Assembly: GCF_932526225.1 (NCBI RefSeq)
Contig: NC_064035.1
Location: 8,233,296 to 8,297,295, forward strand
Direction of reading: 5' to 3'
Length of the DNA stretch: 64,000 nt
Source of the DNA: Nematostella vectensis
Taxonomy: Eukaryota; Cnidaria; Anthozoa; Actiniaria; Edwardsiidae
Positions 60,801 to 64,000 of the stretch are shown here, piece after piece. A program made the translations under genes and the position numbers. Within the stretch, counting starts at the first letter, position 1; each line of letters begins with the position of its first letter. Under the pieces are notes generated by a model that was given only the letters and a program-made list of their open reading frames with translations, was not told the DNA's origin and made no database searches.

Positions 60801-63800
60801 CTATTGCGTCCTTGCCTCTCTCTTTACCTATTGTGTCCTTGCCTCTCTCTTTACCTATTGTGTCCTTGCCTCTCTCTTTACCTATTGCGTCCTTGTCTCT
60901 CTCTTTACCTATTGCGTCCTTGCCTCTCGCTTTACCTATTGTGTCCTTGCCTCTCTCTTTACCTATTGTGTCCTTGCTTCTCTCTTTACCTATTGTGTCC
61001 TTGTCTCTCTCTTTACCTATTGTGCACATGCCTCTCTCTTTACCTATTGTCTTCTTGCCTTTCTCTTTACCTATTGCGTCCTTGCCTCTCTCTTTACCTA
61101 TTGTGTCCTTGCCTTTCTCTTAACCTATTTTGTCCTTGCCTCTCTCTTTACCTATTGTGTCCTTGCCTCTCTCTTTACCTATTGCGTCCTTGCCTCTCTC
61201 TTTACCTATTGTGTCCTTGCTTCTCTCTTTACCTATTGTGTCCTTGCCTCTCTCTTTACCTATTGTGTTCTCGCCTCTCTCTTCACCTATTGTGTTCTTG
61301 CCTTTCTCTTTACCTATTGTGTCCTTGCCTCTCTCTTTACCTATTGTGTTTTTGCCTTTCTCTTTACCTATTGTGTTCTTGCCTTTCTCTTTACCTATTG
61401 TGTCCTTGCCTCTCTCTTTACCTATTGTGTCCTTGCCTCTCTCTTTACCTATTGTGTCCTTGCCTCTCTCTTTACCTATTGTGTCCTTGCCTTTCTCTTT
61501 ACCTATTGTGTCCTTGCCTCTCTCTTTACCTATTGTGTCCTTGCCTCTCTCTTTCTCTTAACCTATTTTGTCCTTGCCTCTCTCTTTCTCTTAACCTATT
61601 TTGTCCTTGCCTCTCTCTTTCTCTTAACCTATTTTGTCCTTGCCTCTCTCTTTACCTATTGTGTCCTTGCTTCTCTCTTTACCTATTGTGTCCTTGCTTC
61701 TCGCTTTACCTATTGTGTCCTTGCTTCTCGCTTTACCTATTGTGTCCTTGCCTCTCTCTTTACCTATTGTGTTCTTGTCTCTCTCTTTACCTATTGTGTC
61801 CTTGCCTCTCTCTTTACCTATTGTGTCCTTGCCTCTCTCTTTACCTATTGTGTCCTTGCTTCTCGCTTTACCTATTGTGTCCTTGCCTCTCTCTTTACCT
61901 ATTGTGTCCTTGCCTCTCTCTTTACCTATTGTGTTCTTACCTTTCTCTTTACCTATTGTGTTCTTGCCTCTCTCTTTACCTATTGTGTCCTTGTCTCTCT
62001 CTTAACCTATTGTGTCCTTGCCTCTCTCTTTACCTATTGTGTCCTTGCCTCTCTCTTTACCTATTGTGTCCTTGCCTCTCTCTTTACCTATTGTGTCCTT
62101 GCCTCTCTCTTTACCTATTGTGTCCTTGCCTCTCTCTTTACCTGTTGTGTTCTTGCCTCTCTCTTTACCTATTGTGTCCTTGCTTCTCGCTTTACCTATT
62201 GTGTCCTTGCCTCTCTCTTTACCTATTGTGTCCTTGCCTTTCTCTTTACCTATTGTGTCCTTGCCTCTCTCTTTACCTATTGTGTCCTTGCCTCTCTCTT
62301 TACCTATTGTGTCCTTGCCTCTCTCTTTACCTATTGTGTCCTTGCCTCTCTCTTTACCTATTGTGTCCTTGCCTCTCTCTTTACCTATTGTGTCCTTGCC
62401 TCTCTCTTTACCTATTGTGTCCTTGCCTCTCTCTTTACCTATTGTGTCCTTGCCTCTCTCTTTACCTATTGTGTCCTTGTCTCTCTCTACCTATTGTGTT
62501 CTTGCCTCTCTCTTTACCTATTGCGTCCTTGCCTCTCTTTACCTATTGCGTCCTTGCCACTCACCTAATCTTGTACTGTCCTCTCAGAGCCTTTTGCGTA
62601 CGTATTCTCGCTGCTTTGTCGGGAAGGAGTTCATCGATTTTCTGATGCGCACAGGAGAAGTAACTAATCGAGTTGAGGTTAGTATGTCAAGCCAGCTCTG
62701 AGTTTCTTCGTTATTCTAAAACAGGTAAAAAATTAGCTTGCATACCATGCACGTGAGTTCTAATGGTTATTGATTTATTGTTTCAGGCTGTTTCGTTCGC
62801 ACAAAAGCTTTTAGATGCCGGAGCCATTGAAAACACGTCAAAAGAAACAAAATTTGAAGACAAAGAGCAGTTTTACAAGTTCTCAGAAATTAGAAAGGTG
62901 CGCTTAATGTCATGTTCCAATCGAATCAATCAGCGCCGGGATGCTTATTCGAGCAACTACATTTACTTTTTACTACATTTGCAGGAATTTGTGTTTACTT
63001 GTTTTTGCAGGCTGACATCTTGAAAACTAGACCAGGATCCTGATCCCAAGTTTTTTCGATTATCACAGGTTTCCCGCTCGGCCATACCCAGGCTTTTAAA
63101 AACCATAACCATTAATTGACCATAGCTATCTTCTCATCCCTCAGCAAAGAAGTCTATCTGAACCAGGAGAGAATGGCCACCAGAACGACACCGAGTCACT
63201 GGCTGACTGTGACGTCATCATAGCAGCTATGGTATACCAGTATCAGGACCCCTCGGAGCCCGGTGAGTTTGTAGACCTCGATTTAAAGGGACAACTCCAC
63301 ACTATCCATAATGCATTGCAGGTAATCAAAATTCCTAAAATTGTGTTTGGCAAGGTTCCAAATTCCGTTTGATGCCTTCATGTACTGTTTCGTCTTGTAG
63401 ATGCTGCAATGCTTTCTGGGTTTGGTAAATTCGTTTCTTCACACGTATTGTTTCACAAAAGCGCCAATTTAATACCATTGACTCCAGCCTAGTCCCAGGC
63501 GTTCTTACCGGGTTTCCTGTTGACGGAGATGAACCGTGAGGTAGCCTGGGGGCTGGGACGATGGTTTCCTGTGACGTCACAACTCTAACCATCCACAGGA
63601 AACCCAACCACAGGAAACCCGGTAAGAACGCCTGGGACTAGACTGCATTGACTCTTTTTTTTGTGCTTACGATGTTCGAATTGTTGTACAAAGGCGCCAG
63701 TCTGCCCGTGACAGTAATTGTGAGCAGGACTCATATAGCACTGGCAAAACAGTCCCTCCAGTGGCCCGTCCCTCGGTTCCTCGAACCATCTCCCTTGTTA

Positions 63801-63857
63801 GAAGTGCCAGAGTTCGAGTGTTTGGCAAGGTTCCAAATGACGGACATCACAGGGCTG
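33687..63857 (+). CDS. STK11IP: STK11IP/LIP1 orthologue with an extra DEP domain, partial (3' end beyond window)
   Basis: STK11IP binds LKB1 and is reported on lysosomes in mTORC1/V-ATPase control. Exons: 33687 (or acceptor 33727)-33816, 34235-34314, 34598-34672, 34808-34903, 35488-35598, 36733-36810, 37117-37252, 37338-37441, 37550-37639, 38149-38190, 38272-38433, 38634-38745, 41498-41569, 42929-43069, 43161-43256, 43369-43464, 44189-44346, 45264-45413, 45764-45841, 46225-46526, 46622-47219, 47605-47702, 48593-48677, 48819-48915, 48992-49073, 49394-49436, 49931-49993, 62588-62677, 62787-62897, 63145-63262, 63694-63857. A 24-nt in-phase microexon at 63401-63424 is possible. All phases join, giving at least 1,286 residues against about 1,090 in human. 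Domain order: N-terminal helical region, LRRs, zinc ribbon, PH-like modules, DEP. The weakest donor is at 47703, and the true 5' end is uncertain. Confidence 0.88.
34235..37639 (+). CDS. STK11IP: STK11IP leucine-rich repeat exons
   Basis: Eight exons encode the LRR block: FKNLQYLEIKKVPLGYI, SCGGDLTSS, SELREANLSYNGIEQLDESL, LPKLEVLILSHNSIK, LSYLNLGYNFLEEVP, LKKLILKNNNLQNLEG, LETLDVSNNCISTFEEL and YLDGNPVCFHPDYRAF. Order and spacing follow human STK11IP closely, including the family-specific capping motif LDGNP..FHP. Exons mostly carry one repeat each, as is common in LRR genes. Confidence 0.9.
35600..36700. repeat. 31/32-bp minisatellite in STK11IP intron 5, about 34 copies
   Basis: Units alternate between ACTTGATATACATGACACC (32-bp form) and ACTTGATATAATGACACC (31-bp form), each followed by TTGTACACATGGG. 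The repeat starts within about ten bases of the splice donor at 35599. The alternation shifts the frame and gives many overlapping minus-strand open frames (CTRCHYIKSHVYKV type), none proposed as genes. Confidence 0.93.
38820..41160. repeat. 20-bp minisatellite in STK11IP intron 12, about 105-115 copies
   Basis: The unit is TTGGGTGATGCTGTCAGGTG, with variants GGTAATG, GGTGTTG, GGCTGATG and AGCTG. The edges are degenerate: 38820-39010 and 41080-41160 contain GATGTTGTAAGGTG-like words. It fills most of the 2.75-kb intron between 38746 and 41497. Confidence 0.95.
41599..42470. mobile_element. Foldback-type element with inverted repeats of about 110 bp, STK11IP intron 13
   Basis: The left arm (about 41599-41725) and right arm (about 42363-42470) are diverged inverted copies, starting GTACTGTACAGGACCC and ending GGGTCCTGTACAGTAC. 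Each arm is built of repeated GGGACCCGAAA and CGATCCC words, typical of foldback or MITE arms. The 640-bp interior shows no transposase. No target duplication was established, so the edges are approximate. Confidence 0.6.
42505..42783. repeat. Long inverted repeat, arms about 127 bp, STK11IP intron 13
   Basis: CCACAGGCAGCCCAAGGCTA at 42505 is mirrored by its reverse complement ending at 42783. Homology runs inward to GAGTCTTC / GAAGACTC around a loop of about 25 bp. The arms differ by a few substitutions and a short insertion in the middle. In the pre-mRNA this would fold into a long near-perfect hairpin, a likely ADAR or Dicer substrate. Confidence 0.8.
43510..44105. repeat. 20/40-bp minisatellite with a higher-order unit of about 139 bp, STK11IP intron 16
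   Basis: Basic words are TAGGTACATCCTGGGCACTA and CACATTGTGGGCACAC. Blocks of about seven words recur at an offset of about 139 bp, from about 43619 and again from about 43758. The array begins about 45 bp after the donor at 43465. Confidence 0.85.
44347..45263. other. STK11IP intron 17, no element resolved
   Basis: No tandem array was seen. A region around 44730-44770 has repeated GCCCAT/GGGCAC words and may be an old mobile-element edge. Nothing else was recognised. Confidence 0.35.
45480..45735. repeat. TGTGTATGTG-rich minisatellite in STK11IP intron 18
   Basis: Imperfect units such as GTGTATGTGTCCGTCTATGT and GTGTACATCTGTGTATGT. It ends about 30 bp before the acceptor of the next exon. 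Three short overlapping Cys/Val-rich frames come from it. Confidence 0.8.
46225..47219 (+). CDS. STK11IP: STK11IP zinc-ribbon and low-complexity exons
   Basis: Two exons, 46225-46526 and 46622-47219. The first opens with a zinc ribbon, CLKC (CxxC) and CPDC (CxxC) about 25 residues apart, corresponding to human FQCLRC..CPNC. A long Ser-rich linker follows (SSSQDSSSSES), probably phosphorylated. FDHRLQLYCEVSLFKEG then begins the second PH-like module, matching human VDHRLRLFLDVEVF. The ribbon starts exactly at the exon edge. Confidence 0.88.
47311..47485. repeat. 59-bp tandem triplication in STK11IP intron 21
   Basis: Three virtually identical 59-bp units, with GGATTGACATGTTATAGGGG starting at 47311, 47370 and 47429. 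The near absence of differences implies a very recent expansion. Confidence 0.93.
47760..48290. repeat. 17-bp minisatellite in STK11IP intron 22
   Basis: The unit is GTGACCATGTTGTGTTT, with variants GTGACCGTGACAATGTC and GTGACCATGGTGTGTT. About 80 bp of unrelated sequence near 47910-47990 separates two blocks. Confidence 0.88.
48712..48747 (+). repeat. G-quadruplex-type G tract in STK11IP intron 23
   Basis: GGGTGGGTGGGG followed by more G runs separated by single A residues. It has many more than four G3 runs with one-base loops, on the transcribed sense strand, about 70 bp before the next exon. Confidence 0.75.
49061..49320. repeat. 31-bp minisatellite that includes the exon-intron junction of STK11IP exon 25
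   Basis: The first unit begins inside the exon (TATGGCACGTCAG, ending at 49073), crosses the donor GTATGC and ends in CTAGTGGGCACCC. About eight further copies follow at 31-bp steps, for example TGTGGCACGTTAGGTACGC at 49092 and TGTGGCATGTCAGGTACGC at 49123. Each copy therefore carries the last 13 exon bases plus a donor-like AGGTACGC. The genuine junction is inferred from frame and from phase with the exon at 49394. Confidence 0.85.
49931..62897 (+). CDS. STK11IP: STK11IP DEP-domain exons
   Basis: Exons 49931-49993, 62588-62677 and 62787-62897 join in phase 0. They read PPLIKDRK, then SLLRTYSRCFVGKEFIDFLM, then AVSFAQKLLDAGAIE and FEDKEQFYKF. This is a full DEP domain pattern: basic start, RCFVGxEFIDxL, the xxAVxxxQxLLDAGxI helix and the FxDxxxFYxF end. 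DEP domains bind membranes or partner proteins (Dishevelled, DEPDC5, RGS, P-Rex). The domain is split after its first eight residues by a 12.6-kb intron. I do not recall a DEP domain at this place in human STK11IP. Confidence 0.85.
50068..62560. repeat. 27-bp pyrimidine-rich satellite, about 460 copies, STK11IP intron 27
   Basis: The unit is CCTATTGTGTCCTTGCCTCT followed by CTCTTTA. Variants are TGCGTCC, TTTTGTCC, TGTTCTTG, CTCGC, CTTTC and CTTAACC, plus rare GTGCACATG units (50099, 52447, 55280, 60270, 61021). Occasional 25-bp units lack CT, and some longer units have an extra TTTCTC. The plus-strand consensus contains no AG dinucleotide. The array starts about 75 bp after the donor at 49994 and stops about 27 bp before the acceptor at 62587. 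The 27-bp period keeps long frames open on the + strand (CPCLSLYLL, FTYCVLASL and LPIVSLPLS repeats, up to about 2,290 codons). None has any non-repeat coding content apart from the flanks. Confidence 0.97.
52006..57671. repeat. Tandem pair of 2,833-bp segments inside the 27-bp satellite
   Basis: Rare variant units recur at exactly 2,833 bp: GTGCACATG at 52447 and 55280, CCTGTTGTG around 52901 and 55734, and the short CTCTTTACC unit near 52620 and 55453. Variant order appears identical across the copies until they diverge near 54838 and 57671. The edges are estimated from where the variant pattern stops matching. Confidence 0.85.
63145..63857 (+). CDS. STK11IP: STK11IP C-terminal exons (gene continues past the window)
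   Basis: Exon 63145-63262 encodes a Ser/Glu/Asp-rich linker (ESLADCDVIIAAMVYQYQD). Exon 63694-63857 begins ASLPVTVIVSRTHIALAKQ and ends in FQMTDITGL before a GTAAGA donor. The last exon corresponds to the human C-terminal PH-like module (CLVSLLLTPSTLFLL ... LSSLSSVLL). The remaining 3' exons lie beyond the right edge. Confidence 0.8.
63485..63645. mobile_element. 161-bp MITE with inverted ends of about 36 bp, STK11IP intron 30
   Basis: The ends are CAGCCTAGTCCCAGGCG and its inverted copy CGCCTGGGACTAGACTG. Perfect pairing continues inward from 63489-63520 to 63610-63641. CATTGACTC flanks both sides (63476-63484 and 63646-63654), a 9-bp identity; an 8-bp hAT duplication plus one chance base would give the same pattern. 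The interior has a palindromic TGTGACGTCACA. Near-identity of the arms suggests recent activity. Confidence 0.85.
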
Positions 63858-63864
63858 GTAAGAA

Positions 63865-63945
63865 ACCTACGGGAAGCCCATGTACAGGAAACCCATGCAC
63901 AGGGAACCCATGCACAATGACCATGCATAATGACCATTATTAGGA
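63865..63945. repeat. Short GAAACCCATGCACAG-type tandem repeat after the last exon
   Basis: About five imperfect copies of a word of 11-16 bp (CAGGAAACCCATGCA, CAATGACCATGCATAATGACC), starting within about 20 bp of the donor at 63858. Confidence 0.6.
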
Positions 63946-64000
63946 AAAGATGCTATCGTGCATTTTTACAGCGACCAGTTTTAATGCCAACCAAAGATAA

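Noticed and set aside
52167-61029. Minus-strand frames repeating KERGKDTIG in the same array
   Set aside because: Antisense reading of the same satellite; two of them (52167-52454 and 55000-55287) are identical because of the 2,833-bp duplication.
50069-62701. Very long + strand open frames (up to about 2,290 codons) encoding 9-residue repeats such as CPCLSLYLL, FTYCVLASL and LPIVSLPLS
   Set aside because: They are the three readings of a 27-bp satellite, a multiple of three without stop codons in its consensus. All frames are open at once, they lie within an intron whose flanking exons splice in phase, and there is no unique coding content.

Overview
The window is eukaryotic nuclear DNA: intron-split genes with GT-AG junctions, hAT-type DNA transposons and very many minisatellites. 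Protein similarity (recalled from human orthologues, not searched), compact exons and hAT elements with 5-bp target duplications fit a cnidarian, most likely a sea anemone such as Nematostella. That species call is inference.

Layout. (1) 1-1243: no gene seen. (2) 1244-1409: a small hAT-like MITE just upstream of a + strand gene at 1511-15942 that reads as CRPPA/ISPD (CDP-ribitol pyrophosphorylase), 15 exons, about 416 residues. Its introns carry several minisatellites, including a 6.6-kb 26-bp array (about 7200-13850). Another 26-bp array follows its stop codon. (3) 17829-19343: an intronless - strand gene for a type II membrane, fucosyltransferase-like protein. (4) 19.3-24.2 kb: mobile-element remnants and a 2.3-kb satellite of 35-bp units. 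(5) 25124-26527: a possible two-exon gene for a small single-pass membrane protein. (6) 26.5-31.85 kb: short tandem arrays. One is split by a 3,755-bp hAT element (28024-31778) with intact 16-bp terminal repeats, a 5-bp target duplication and a broken transposase. (7) About 33.7 kb to beyond the right edge: a large + strand gene, at least 30 exons, recognisable as STK11IP/LIP1 (leucine-rich repeats, zinc ribbon, PH-like modules) and containing a DEP domain that I do not know from the human protein. One of its introns is 12.6 kb long and almost wholly a 27-bp minisatellite of about 460 copies. That array produces very long open frames (up to about 2,290 codons) that are not genes.

Working together. 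CRPPA makes CDP-ribitol for alpha-dystroglycan glycosylation, and the - strand enzyme is probably a Golgi glycosyltransferase. Nothing shows that the two are functionally linked. STK11IP belongs to LKB1/lysosome/mTORC1 biology. The dominant theme is minisatellite growth in introns, in one case starting inside an exon so that a splice donor is copied repeatedly. Exon boundaries come from reading frame, splice phase and remembered human protein sequences, so they need RNA support.
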